Positions 26,006 through 33,934 of a stretch of DNA of 64,000 bases are shown here, in pieces. The stretch comes from Bradyrhizobium jicamae (lineage in GTDB: Bacteria > Pseudomonadota > Alphaproteobacteria > Rhizobiales > Xanthobacteraceae). Where the stretch lies: assembly GCF_018130695.1 (NCBI RefSeq), contig NZ_JAFCJX010000025.1:58444-122443 (forward strand), written 5' to 3'. Every line of letters starts with the position of its first letter. Position 1 is the stretch's first letter. The notes under the pieces were generated by a model. That model did not search any database and was not told the DNA's origin. It saw nothing but the letters and a program-made list of their open reading frames with translations. The position numbers and the translations under genes were made by a program.

Positions 26006-26731
26006 TCAGCGCCGCGTCTCGCGGCAGCCGGCGGCTTCGGCTTCTTCTACCGAGCAGAACCAGCGCGTGCCTTTGCTGATCTTCATCTCGATCTTCGCAT
26101 ACCAGCGGCTGGTCGGCTGGTGAAAGATGCACTCGCCGGAGCTATTGACGTTGCCCTTGATGGTGCAGTCGGGCGAGGGGGCAACCGCGCCAGATGCCGA
26201 CGCCAGCAGGATTGCCTTGGCGTTCTCCGGCGGCTTGGTGGCGCCGAGCACGGCGGTCTTCTTGTTGCGCACGCGCCAATCCCATGGCGCGATGAAGGCG
26301 CCCTGCCACATCCCCGCCTTGGCCTCGCGCGCGACCTTCTCGTCCGCCTCGTAATCATGCGAGATGCGGGTGAAGGCCAGCGCCCAGCCGTTGGTGACCA
26401 GCCATTTCTGGATGTCCTCGCCGTCGACCTCGCAGCGCGCGATGGTGCGGCCGCGGCGGTCGACCGAGCGGGTGTGGCAGGTCCAGCTTTTGCTGCCGAC
26501 ATGCTTGATCAGCTCGTCGCGCGCGGCGACGCCGCAGGTCCAGCGCTCGCCCTTGGTGTTGAGGCAGAGCTGGTCGGTCGAGGGCGCATCGATGCCGCCG
26601 AGGCGGATGCGCGTGCTGCCGATCTGGATCTGGTCGCCGTCGCGGATGCGCGGCACGCCTGATATATCGGCCGCATGCGCCAGCGTCGGCAGCGAGACGA
26701 GGAGGGCAGCGGCGAACAGCGTTTTCAGCAT
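26006..26731 (-). CDS. Secreted thermonuclease-family (SNase-like) protein
   Basis: A 241-residue protein with a signal peptide (MLKTLFAAALLVSLPTLAHA). The SNase/OB-fold domain includes VPRIRDGDQIQIGSTRIRLGGIDAP, in which the GDT-like loop and the Arg of RLGGIDAP are conserved. Later come RRGRTIARCEVDGEDIQKWLV and WALAFTRISHDYEADEKVAREAKAGMW. A Cys-containing C-terminal extension of about 70 residues follows. Probably a calcium-dependent nuclease of periplasm or outside. Start chosen at 26731; the frame extends to 26758. Confidence 0.87.
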   Translation of the reverse strand: MLKTLFAAALLVSLPTLAHAADISGVPRIRDGDQIQIGSTRIRLGGIDAPSTDQLCLNTKGERWTCGVAARDELIKHVGSKSWTCHTRSVDRRGRTIARCEVDGEDIQKWLVTNGWALAFTRISHDYEADEKVAREAKAGMWQGAFIAPWDWRVRNKKTAVLGATKPPENAKAILLASASGAVAPSPDCTIKGNVNSSGECIFHQPTSRWYAKIEMKISKGTRWFCSVEEAEAAGCRETRR

Positions 26732-26856
26732 CGGCGGTCCCGGCCAGTGAGCGTTCAAGCGTCAATCCCTGCGGATTTTGCGGGCAATTCGGCCGCGGTG
26801 CCAGTGGCGTGGCGTCGCGGCGGGTTTCAACTTCGCGTCATCCCCCGGTTTGTTGC

Positions 26857-26996
26857 TGTAGGATGGGTGGAGCGCCCGCCGGAGCTCGCAGAGCGCCGGC
26901 GGGCGCGATACCCATCATCGCGCCACATGGCACGAAGGTGATGGGTATCGCTTCGAGACTGGGCATGCCCAGTCTCTTCGCTCCACCCATCCTACA
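26857..26996 (+). repeat. Long palindromic element with GTAGGATGGGTGGAGCG ends
   Basis: Ends GTAGGATGGGTGGAGCG and CGCTCCACCCATCCTAC are perfect reverse complements enclosing inner hairpins (GATACCCATCA / TGATGGGTATC, and GACTGGGCATGCCCAGTC). The right end includes the stop codon of the gene 26992-28719. No coding role. Confidence 0.8.
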
Positions 26997-28719
26997 AGGT
27001 CGCCATCCTCCGCTTCGCCAGCGCCAGGCCCATCAGCACGAACGCCGACGTCACTTCCGGTCCGCCGACCAGGATCCGCGTCGGGGTCTTCATCTTGTTC
27101 CATTCATAGGCCTTGTACGGCCCGTGCCGTCCGCCTTCGCCGAGGCCTTGCACGATGCAGTGCAGCGCCGGCGTAAACGTCGCGGTCTCGGCGCCGAGGT
27201 GAGCCAGCGCCATCAGCGCCAGCGCGGCATCGAACGGGTTCATCTCATGGGCGATCAGCTCGCCCTCGACATAGCCGAGCACGCGGGCGCGGATCAGCGC
27301 GAAGACATTTTCTGGATCGATGATGCGCTGGGCCGCGAGCGGCAGCGCGATGAAGGCGGCGTAGCAGCGGCCGAAATAGGCCGAGTAGAGCTCCGGCAGA
27401 TAATAGATGTGCGAGCGCGGATTCCTGAACGCGCCGCTCTCGACCAGATTCTTCTGGAAGCCGATGATCCGATGCACCGTCTCCAGCCGCTGCGGCGTCT
27501 CGATGATCTTCCAGCGCGACAAATTGCGGAACGAGACCTCGAGGATGTCGAGGTTCAAGGTCGGATCGAGGTCGTTGCCATAGGGCCGATCGCCGTTGAG
27601 ATTGTCGATCCAGGTGACGACGCCGCCCTCGTAATCGATGTTGTCGTTCAGCGGCACGGTGACGCGCGGCTCGTTGGCGCCCGCGCGCACCTGGTAGCCG
27701 CGATAGAAATCGAGCAGCGGCTGATCGAGGATCGGATCGTTGGAGCCGGCCTGTGTTGCGGCCGAGAACGAGCACGCCGTGGTGTCGCAATCCGGCACAT
27801 AGATGCCGAAGCCGAGGTCCTGCTTGATCTGGGCAAAGAACCGCGAGAAGCGCGGATGCTTGCCGGGCGCCAGCGCCGTGATGACCCTGACATTGCTGCC
27901 GTCATGCGAGGGCACGTCTTCCGCGCTGGTCTTCAGGCAGAAGTCGACCATGTCAGAGATCGCGCCGCGCGCGGCGCCGGCCTCGTCGGCCGAGGCGAGC
28001 CCGGTCTCGACGTAGCTCAGCAATGCCTCGGTGAAGAAGGCGTCGTAATAGGCCGAGCGGTGGCGGATCTGCATCGGCTCCCACATGGGCTCGGCGATCC
28101 CCGTCCAGGGCGGGTTGATCAGCGCGCGCGCCGGCGAATGGGCGATGAAGATGCGGGCGAGGCTGAACAGCAAGGTCGAGTTCTTGTAGCCGCGCGAGTT
28201 GAGGCCCGTCAGCGCCATCAGCATCTCGCGCCCGCCCATGTCGGCGTCGCCGAGCAGGTTGAAGGCGGCATAGGTCGGGATGAAGCCGTTCTTGCCGAAT
28301 GAGCCGATCAGATGCGCGCCGCAGCGGCGGATCACCCGGTCGATCTCCGCCATCGCCGGCGGACGGGCGGGCACTGCGGCCGGCGGCGGCGCGGGGTGAC
28401 GGACGTTGATGTCGGCCATCAGCTCGGCGATGGGGGCGCCGACCGCGGCCCAGTCCGGCGTCTCCTCGTCGCGCGCCCGGGTCAGGGCCTCGCGCAAGCG
28501 CGCGAGCCTGGCTTCGTCCTTCAGCGCGGGTAGCCCGGTGCGGCGGAGCAGGGGACGCAGCGCCGGATTGCCGAGCGCGGTGCGATAGAATTGCCCGAGA
28601 TGCGGATCGCCGCCGGCATATGTCAGCAGCAGGGGATCGCAGACGTCATAGAGCGACGGGCCGTCCTTCTTGACCGTCAGCGCCCGGCACACCGCCCCGG
28701 CCATCTCGTGAAAACCCAT
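26992..28719 (-). CDS. Conserved protein of unknown function (575 residues)
   Basis: I do not recognise the family. The 575-residue protein lacks a signal peptide or clear membrane segments and is predicted soluble. It is rich in helices with many aromatic-acidic patches (RSAYYDAFFTEALLSYVETGLA, QPLLDFYRGYQVRAG, YYLPELYSAYFGRCYAAF). It has a Cys-Asp motif VPDCDTTACSF and NDNIDYEGGVVTWIDN. The alternating long helices would suit an alpha/alpha-barrel such as terpene-cyclase-like or glycosidase-like folds, but this is a guess. Start at 28719 (GGGAAAGAG upstream) because the longer frame to 28998 crosses the promoter region. Confidence 0.7.
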   Translation of the reverse strand: MGFHEMAGAVCRALTVKKDGPSLYDVCDPLLLTYAGGDPHLGQFYRTALGNPALRPLLRRTGLPALKDEARLARLREALTRARDEETPDWAAVGAPIAELMADINVRHPAPPPAAVPARPPAMAEIDRVIRRCGAHLIGSFGKNGFIPTYAAFNLLGDADMGGREMLMALTGLNSRGYKNSTLLFSLARIFIAHSPARALINPPWTGIAEPMWEPMQIRHRSAYYDAFFTEALLSYVETGLASADEAGAARGAISDMVDFCLKTSAEDVPSHDGSNVRVITALAPGKHPRFSRFFAQIKQDLGFGIYVPDCDTTACSFSAATQAGSNDPILDQPLLDFYRGYQVRAGANEPRVTVPLNDNIDYEGGVVTWIDNLNGDRPYGNDLDPTLNLDILEVSFRNLSRWKIIETPQRLETVHRIIGFQKNLVESGAFRNPRSHIYYLPELYSAYFGRCYAAFIALPLAAQRIIDPENVFALIRARVLGYVEGELIAHEMNPFDAALALMALAHLGAETATFTPALHCIVQGLGEGGRHGPYKAYEWNKMKTPTRILVGGPEVTSAFVLMGLALAKRRMATL

Positions 28720-28833
28720 GAAACTCTTTCCCAAGGAACCGGTTAACGCCGAACGTCGCCGTCGGGTTGCTCGGGTCCTTGCCCCCAACCTGCAAGCCCT
28801 TGGAAAGCTACATAAATCCACAGGAAATACAAA

Positions 28834-28849
28834 TGTGATTGAGGTCACA
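28834..28849 (+). promoter_or_regulatory. CRP/FNR-type binding site
   Basis: TGTGATTGAGGTCACA is a perfect TGTGA-N6-TCACA palindrome. It lies between divergent genes, 115 bp from the start of the 575-residue protein and 215 bp from the caspase-fold gene at 29065. The rest of 28720-29064 has a GC-rich hairpin region (CCCGGGTTGCCCCGGG) and no gene. Confidence 0.6.
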
Positions 28850-29064
28850 TAACAGATCGCCAAACCTGTCAAGGGTAGGCGATGGCCAGAGCTATGCGCC
28901 CTCCCGGGTTGCCCCGGGGGGCCCGCCGGGTTAAGGGTTTGTTTGTTGCAGTGCCGCAAATTGCGCGCAATCGGGCGGCACAGACTGCGCAACCCCATAA
29001 AACCTGAACGGCATTACCGCGACTAACAGGCGCGGCCTGGTCAACGATTGGGAATTGAAACGCT

Positions 29065-29916
29065 ATGGATTTTACCAAGCTTCGCGTGTCCCGCCGCACG
29101 ATCGGCGTCGCCGTGGCCCTGATCGGCACGGTGTCGCTGGTGATCGGCGCCCATGCCGCACTCAACAAGCGCTCGCTCGATGCCGCCCGGGCCCTGTCCG
29201 AGCCGACCACCTCCGAGCAGACCGGCGCGATCGCGCGCGCCTCCTCGCGCCTGGCCCTGATCATCGGCAATGGCCATTATCCGGACGCTGCCGCGCCGCT
29301 GGCCCAACCGATCAACGATGCCCGCAATCTCTCCGCCACGCTGCGCCGCAACGGCTTTGACGTCGACGTCGTCGAGGACGCCACCCGCGACGACATGGCC
29401 CGCGCCGTCGAGCGGCTGAAGGCGAGGATCAAGCCCGACAGCGTCGTGATGCTGTTCTTCGGCGGCTATGGCGTGCAGGTCGGCCGCGAGAGCTACATGA
29501 TCCCGGTCGACGCCGCGATCTGGAAGGAAGCTGACGTCAAGCGTTTCGGCATCAGCGTCGAGTCCGTGCTCGACACGATGAAGGAGCAGGGCGCCAAGGC
29601 CAAGCTGGTCGTGCTCGATGCCTCGCGCCGCAATCCCTATGAGCGCCGTTTCCGCTCGTTCTCCCACGGCCTCGCCCCGATCAGCCCGCCGGAAAACACC
29701 CTGGTGCTGACCTCGGCCACGCCGGGCAAGGTCGCTGACGATTCCAAGGGCAACAACAGCGTGCTGGTCTCCGAGCTGCTCAACAATCTGACCGCCCAGG
29801 CCGGCATCGAAAGCGCCTTCAACAAGACCCGTGTCGCCATCTCGCGCGCGTCCGAAGGCGACCAGGTGCCGGCGGTGTCGTCGTCCCTGCTCGAAGACAT
29901 CAAGGTCGGCGGGTAA
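29065..29916 (+). CDS. Caspase-fold protein with substituted catalytic residues (pseudo-orthocaspase)
   Basis: A 283-residue protein with an N-terminal membrane segment or uncleaved signal (about 13-33), then a single caspase p20-type domain (about 62-240). The His and Cys positions are changed together: Tyr135 in FFGGYGVQV where YYAGHG is expected, and Ser187 in LDASRRNPYERRF where DACRDNPF is expected. It cannot be a cysteine peptidase by the usual mechanism. It is a close paralogue of the domain in the gene at 50679-52247 (shared IPVDA.IW, SRRNP.ERRFRSFS and the end SSSL.ED). A CRP-like box lies upstream at 28834. Monocistronic, with the IS element just after it. Confidence 0.85.
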   Translation: MDFTKLRVSRRTIGVAVALIGTVSLVIGAHAALNKRSLDAARALSEPTTSEQTGAIARASSRLALIIGNGHYPDAAAPLAQPINDARNLSATLRRNGFDVDVVEDATRDDMARAVERLKARIKPDSVVMLFFGGYGVQVGRESYMIPVDAAIWKEADVKRFGISVESVLDTMKEQGAKAKLVVLDASRRNPYERRFRSFSHGLAPISPPENTLVLTSATPGKVADDSKGNNSVLVSELLNNLTAQAGIESAFNKTRVAISRASEGDQVPAVSSSLLEDIKVGG

Positions 29917-29948
29917 TTTCTCTCGTTTAACCGCTTGCTCCGCTGAGC

Positions 29949-31314
29949 AACCGGCGACATGGGTAACAGTTCAGACCGACGACATAGGTAACACAATTCT
30001 CGTTTCGTTCAGGTCTGTTGTTGTTGAGGCTGTGGACCCTGAGGGCAACGCGCAGCGTTGTCCTCAAGTCCACAGCCTTTTGCTTTTCGTTTCGGTCTAC
30101 GGAGCTGGTCGTCGCGCTGAGCAATTGTGCCGAGCACGATCGGGCCATAGCTGACGGTCCAGCCGTCCTGATCCTCGGCCAAGCCGACGGGCTCACCGAT
30201 CAGCGCTTCGCTGATGTAGATCGTGTTGCCCAGCCACTTGATCTCTCCGTTTTGCCGGACCGAGCGAACGTCCCGGTCATCGGCGTATTCCGGCTTGCGC
30301 AAGACGCCATCGAAGCGGCGCGAGGAGGCCTGGTAACAGTCGGCTGGCGTGGCGTTGTCGAGCGATTGATGCGGACGCTCCTCGTTGTAGAGGCGCTGGA
30401 AGCTGCGCAGGCGCTTGAGCTGCTCGCGCATGGTGGGAGCCGGCGGATCGGCAACGTCTTGTAGCAGAGTCAGGTGCATGCGCTAATGGCGGCCGTTCTG
30501 CTGGGGTTTGCCTGGTGCGATGCGCTCCGGTGTCACGCCGGCCTTGATCAGCTTGACCGACAGCCGCGACAATCCTCCGGCGCCGCGCGAGGCAAACGGC
30601 GAGCCGTTGTCCGAGCGCATGGAGCGCGGCAGCCCAAACTCGCGGAACGCCGCGTCCAGCACCGGCCAGACATGATCCGTGTCGGTGCGCGCCAGAGCCT
30701 GGCAGCGCAGCAGATAGCGAATGTAGGCATCGGTGATCGTCAGCGGCTCGCAGCGCTCACCGTCTCCGGTCAGGAACCAGCCCTTGAAGTCGATGCACCA
30801 GGTGTCGTTGGGCGCCTCGCAGCTGGCAAAGGGCGCGCTCGAGGGCGGGCTGCGCCGGCGCAGCTTGCGCTTCACCGTCAGCCCCTCACGATCGAACAGC
30901 TCGCCGATCGTGCTTGCCGCGGGCCACGCCGTCCGAGGTGACTTCCGTTCGAGATAGGCAAGGACCTTGATCGGTCCCCAGGTCGGATGCGCCCGACGAA
31001 CCTCAAGGCAGCGCTCAGCGATCTTCTCGGAAATGCTTTGCGGATGATGCAACGGGGCTCGCAGACGATCGAACAGCCCGGCTGCGCCTTCTTCCTCGAA
31101 CCGTGCAAGCCATTTGTAGCCCACCCGACGGCTCACTCCGAACCGCCGGCACACTGCCGCAAACGACTCCTCGTGCTTTTGCGCCGCAACCACAAACCGC
31201 ATCCGCTCATCCACAGCACAGGTCTCCATCCACCCCATCGGCAAGCTCCTCCCTGCCGATCAGTTGACCTGTTACCTATGTCGCCGGTCTATTCTGTTAC
31301 CTATGTAGCCGGTT
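29949..31314 (-). mobile_element. Decayed IS481-like insertion sequence
   Basis: About 1.37 kb element bounded by inverted ends AACCGGCGACATGGGTAACA (left) and the complement TGTTACCTATGTAGCCGGTT (right). Just inside each end is a second copy of the same repeat (29976-29993 and 31270-31287). It encodes one IS481-family transposase, interrupted by a stop codon. No target duplication could be identified. It is inserted directly after the caspase-fold gene and before a repeat element. Confidence 0.8.
30009..31238 (-). pseudogene. IS481-family transposase, interrupted by an amber codon at the catalytic Glu
   Basis: DDE transposase with a helix-turn-helix (SFAAVCRRFGVSRRVGYKWLARF) and rve domain: first Asp in DTWCIDFKGW, second in MRSDNGSPF. 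The frame stops at TAG (30485-30483) directly after PQQNGRH. Reading continues in the same frame with RMHLTLLQDVAD...RLYNEERPHQSL, so the expected GAG (Glu, third DDE residue, NGRHERMH) has become TAG. One base change explains it. Start at the ATG 31238 with GGAGGAG 8 bp upstream. The element should be unable to transpose. Confidence 0.87.
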
Positions 31315-31323
31315 AGGACCCCG

Positions 31324-31555
31324 CATCGCCTCTCCCCTTGTGGGAGAGGCCGGATTGCATCGTCAGATGCAATCCGGGTGAGGGGTATGTCTCCGCTTGC
31401 GAGATCTAGCCGTGTGGAGAGATACCCCTCACCCGGATTTTCCGCTGACGCGCAAAATCCGACCTCTCCCACGCAACCGGGGTCTACCCCGGTTGCGCAT
31501 CATGAATCTGCACAAATCGGGCAAGCCCGACTTGTGCATGGGAGAGGTGCACCAC
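31324..31555 (+). repeat. CTCTCCCC-type palindromic intergenic element (long copy)
   Basis: Stems GCCTCTCCCC...GGGAGAGGC, GGATTGCATC...GATGCAATCC, GGTATGTCTCC.../GATACCCCTCACCCGGATTTT and, at the end, CACAAATCGGGC...GCCCGACTTGTG. Located between the IS and the efflux adaptor; no gene seen. Confidence 0.7.
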
Positions 31556-31574
31556 CGTTGCCGCCAATCAATTG

Positions 31575-32450
31575 TTACTTCCCGCCCGCGTCAGCCGTCA
31601 CCGGCCGCACCGGATCGCCTTCGCGCAGCAGGGCACCGGCGCGCGCGACCACGATGTCGCCTTCCTGGATGCCGTCGCGGATCTCGACCTGCCCCGCCGA
31701 CATCAGCCCGGTTTCCACGCGCCGCGTCTCGACGCGGTCGCGGCGGACCACCTGCACGACGGTGCCGGCGGTGGAGTAGAGGATCGCGGTCAGCGGCACC
31801 GCGACGCCGCAGCTCTGCCCGGTCTTGATCACGGCCCGGCCGCTGGAATTCACCAGCAGCCGCCGGTTCACCGCGAGGCCCAGAAACACCTGGCCGAGCT
31901 GGCTGTTCGGCTCGACCGTCGGCGCGATCCGGCGCACGCGGCCGTCGACCTCGCCGGCGCCGGAGATCTTGATCCGTGCGGTCTGGTTGGCCTGCAGCTT
32001 GGCCAGATCCCGCGTCGGCACCATGCCGACCAGATCGTATTCGCTCTTGGCGATGATCGAGAACAGCGCCTCGCCCTTGCCCGAGGCCAGCGCGCCGACG
32101 GTGGCGTTCGCCGCCGAGATCACGCCGGCGACGGGCGCCGTGACATTGATCGAATTGGCGCCGTCGGTCAGCCGCGCCAGCTGCTGGCCCGCGGTCACGG
32201 TGTCGCCGGCATCGACCATCACCTCGGCGACCTTCAGCCCGAACCGCTCCGGCCGCACCGACTGCTCCTCGCGCGGCAGCACGATGCCGGAGACCTCGAC
32301 ATTGTTGGGGAAGCAGAATTTCGACGCCTTCAGCACGGTGACCGCCGCGCCCTTCGGCGGCGCGTCCGCCTCGCCTGCGGCGTGGGCAGGCTGAATCGCG
32401 AGAACGAGCGCTGAGGCCAGCAGTGCGGATGCGGCGAGACGCAAAATCAT
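31575..32450 (-). CDS. Periplasmic efflux adaptor (HlyD/RND membrane-fusion type), orphan
   Basis: A 291-residue adaptor with signal peptide (MILRLAASALLASALVLAIQPAHA). It carries a lipoyl half (VEVSGIVLPREEQSV...VMVDAGDTVTAGQQLARL), a beta-barrel (YDLVGMVPTRDLAKLQANQTARI) and a membrane-proximal part. Near the C-terminus is CGVAVPLTAILYST and VETGLMSAGQVEIRDGIQEGDIVVARAGALLREGD. It resembles the adaptor at 48659-49594, which has the same CGVAVP block, but no RND or MFS pump is next to it here. The partner pump is unknown. Start 32450 chosen from the signal peptide. Confidence 0.85.
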   Translation of the reverse strand: MILRLAASALLASALVLAIQPAHAAGEADAPPKGAAVTVLKASKFCFPNNVEVSGIVLPREEQSVRPERFGLKVAEVMVDAGDTVTAGQQLARLTDGANSINVTAPVAGVISAANATVGALASGKGEALFSIIAKSEYDLVGMVPTRDLAKLQANQTARIKISGAGEVDGRVRRIAPTVEPNSQLGQVFLGLAVNRRLLVNSSGRAVIKTGQSCGVAVPLTAILYSTAGTVVQVVRRDRVETRRVETGLMSAGQVEIRDGIQEGDIVVARAGALLREGDPVRPVTADAGGK

Positions 32451-32536
32451 CGGCGGTGCATTCCCAAAATAATATCGGCATTGATTAGCAGATGCAGCCA
32501 ACCGGAGCCAGTGTGGCCGCGAGCGCCCGAAGGCCT

Positions 32537-32690
32537 CAAAAGTCACCTCGCCCCGCTTGCGGGGAGAGGTCGACGCGCTCTTGCGCGGCGGGTGAGGGGG
32601 AGTCTCCGCGAGTCCAACTTTCATCGTGTACGCGGAGAGAAGCCCCTCACCCTGACCCTCTCCCCGTGAAGAACGGGGAGAGGGGAAATC
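32537..32690 (+). repeat. CTCTCCCC-type palindromic intergenic element
   Basis: CACCTCGCCCCGCTTGCGGGG hairpin, a GCGCTCTTGCGCGGCGGGTGAGG segment, and a final CCCTCTCCCCGTGAAGAACGGGGAGAGGG stem. Same family as 16695 and 20898. No gene. Confidence 0.75.
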
Positions 32691-32705
32691 AACAGTGTGC
32701 CCGCA

Positions 32706-33548
32706 TCACCGCTTTGTAATCACCACCTCGAGATATTCTGATGGCACCACCATCGTGCCATCCTCGGCGCGATTCATCCGCACCGCGAGCGCGTAGAGGT
32801 CGTTGTGCAGCTCGGTCTGCTTCGCCGGCTCCAGCGCGGCGAACGCCTTCAGCATCGGGCCGTAATAGGTCTTGAAGATCTCCAGCGAATGTTCGATCGA
32901 GCGGTAGCGGAAATGGAAATGCTTCGGCTCCGTCTTGATGTCGGCGCCGGCAAACAAGTCGCCGAGCCGCGTCCGCGTACCCCACATCGCCGGCGATTTC
33001 GCGCCCGCCGGCGGCGGCAGATATTTGCCGAGGGTCTTGAAGACCTGCCCGATGTAGCCGTCGGGCGTCCAGTTCGCGAGACCGATTTTTCCTTTCGGCT
33101 TGCACACGCGCAGCAACTCGCTCGCCGCGCGCTCCTGGTTCGGCGTGAACATCACGCCGAAGGTCGACAGCACCACGTCGAAGGAATTGTCAGGGAATGG
33201 CAGGTTCTCCGCATCGGCTTCCTTGAAATTCATAGTCCAGCCCTCGGCCTCGGCCCGCGCGCGGCCGCGCTCCAAGAGCGCGGGCACATAGTCGGTCGAG
33301 GTCACCTCGCACCAGCGCCGCGCGGCGGCGAGCGAGGCCATGCCGTTGCCGGCGGCGACGTCGAGCACACGCGAGCCGGCCCGCACATCCAGGCTCTCGC
33401 AGAGCTGTTCGCCGACGATCTGCAAGGTGGCGCCGACGATGGCATAATTGCCCGACGACCACGCCGCCTGCTGCTTTGCCTTCAGCGCGGCGAGATCGGG
33501 CGCCGGTGCCTGGGTGGTGGTCTCGAGTGCGGTCGCTGTGCTGGCCAT
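32706..33548 (-). CDS. Class I SAM-dependent methyltransferase (UbiE/COQ5-like)
   Basis: Cytosolic methyltransferase of 280 residues. SAM motif I is VLDVAAGNGMASL, motif II region TSTDYVPALLERGRARAE, then NLPFPDNSFDVVLSTFGVMF and the post-motif LLRVCKPKGKIGLANWTPDG. The family methylates small molecules such as quinone precursors or sterols; the substrate is not identified. AGGAG lies 8-9 bp before the ATG at 33548. Surrounded by palindromic repeats and apparently monocistronic. Confidence 0.88.
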   Translation of the reverse strand: MASTATALETTTQAPAPDLAALKAKQQAAWSSGNYAIVGATLQIVGEQLCESLDVRAGSRVLDVAAGNGMASLAAARRWCEVTSTDYVPALLERGRARAEAEGWTMNFKEADAENLPFPDNSFDVVLSTFGVMFTPNQERAASELLRVCKPKGKIGLANWTPDGYIGQVFKTLGKYLPPPAGAKSPAMWGTRTRLGDLFAGADIKTEPKHFHFRYRSIEHSLEIFKTYYGPMLKAFAALEPAKQTELHNDLYALAVRMNRAEDGTMVVPSEYLEVVITKR

Positions 33549-33716
33549 ATGTCTTCTCCTGGAATTCGGGCGCGACACGATGTCCGCCACGCTGAACCTA
33601 TGGCGCCAGGCCGAGCCAAAGACTTGGAGGGGAGAGCGATTTTGTCTTGAGGCCGGCCTGATTTTTGGCTGAGACGGTTCCGTAGGATAAGGTTTGGATA
33701 CCGCCGCGCAGAAACT

Positions 33717-33893
33717 GCGCCCCCTCTCCCGCTCTTGTCCGCCGAAGCCCGCCTTCGGGCGAAGGCGGATGCGGGGGAGGGTTGGGGTGGGGGTGTCACC
33801 GCTTGCGACACTCATTATGTGGAGAAAGCCCCCACCCGCCGCGCGCGTTGCGCGCGTCGACCTCCCCCGCAAGCGGGAGAGGCGAAGCGAGCC
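33717..33893 (+). repeat. Composite palindromic intergenic element
   Basis: CCCCCTCTCCCGCTCTTGTCCGCCG, CTTCGGGCGAAG, GGAGGGTTGGGGTGGGGGTG and CCTCCCCCGCAAGCGGGAGAGG arms, forming several hairpins. It lies upstream of the TPR regulator and contributes no recognisable promoter. Confidence 0.65.
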
Positions 33894-33934
33894 TGCGGCG
33901 CCAGCCGATCGTGAAATGGAGTATCAGTGACCCC

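Noticed and set aside
29949..31314. Target site duplication of the IS
   Set aside because: The flanking bases GAGC and AGGA do not match, and the outer limits are blurred by double terminal repeats, so none is claimed.
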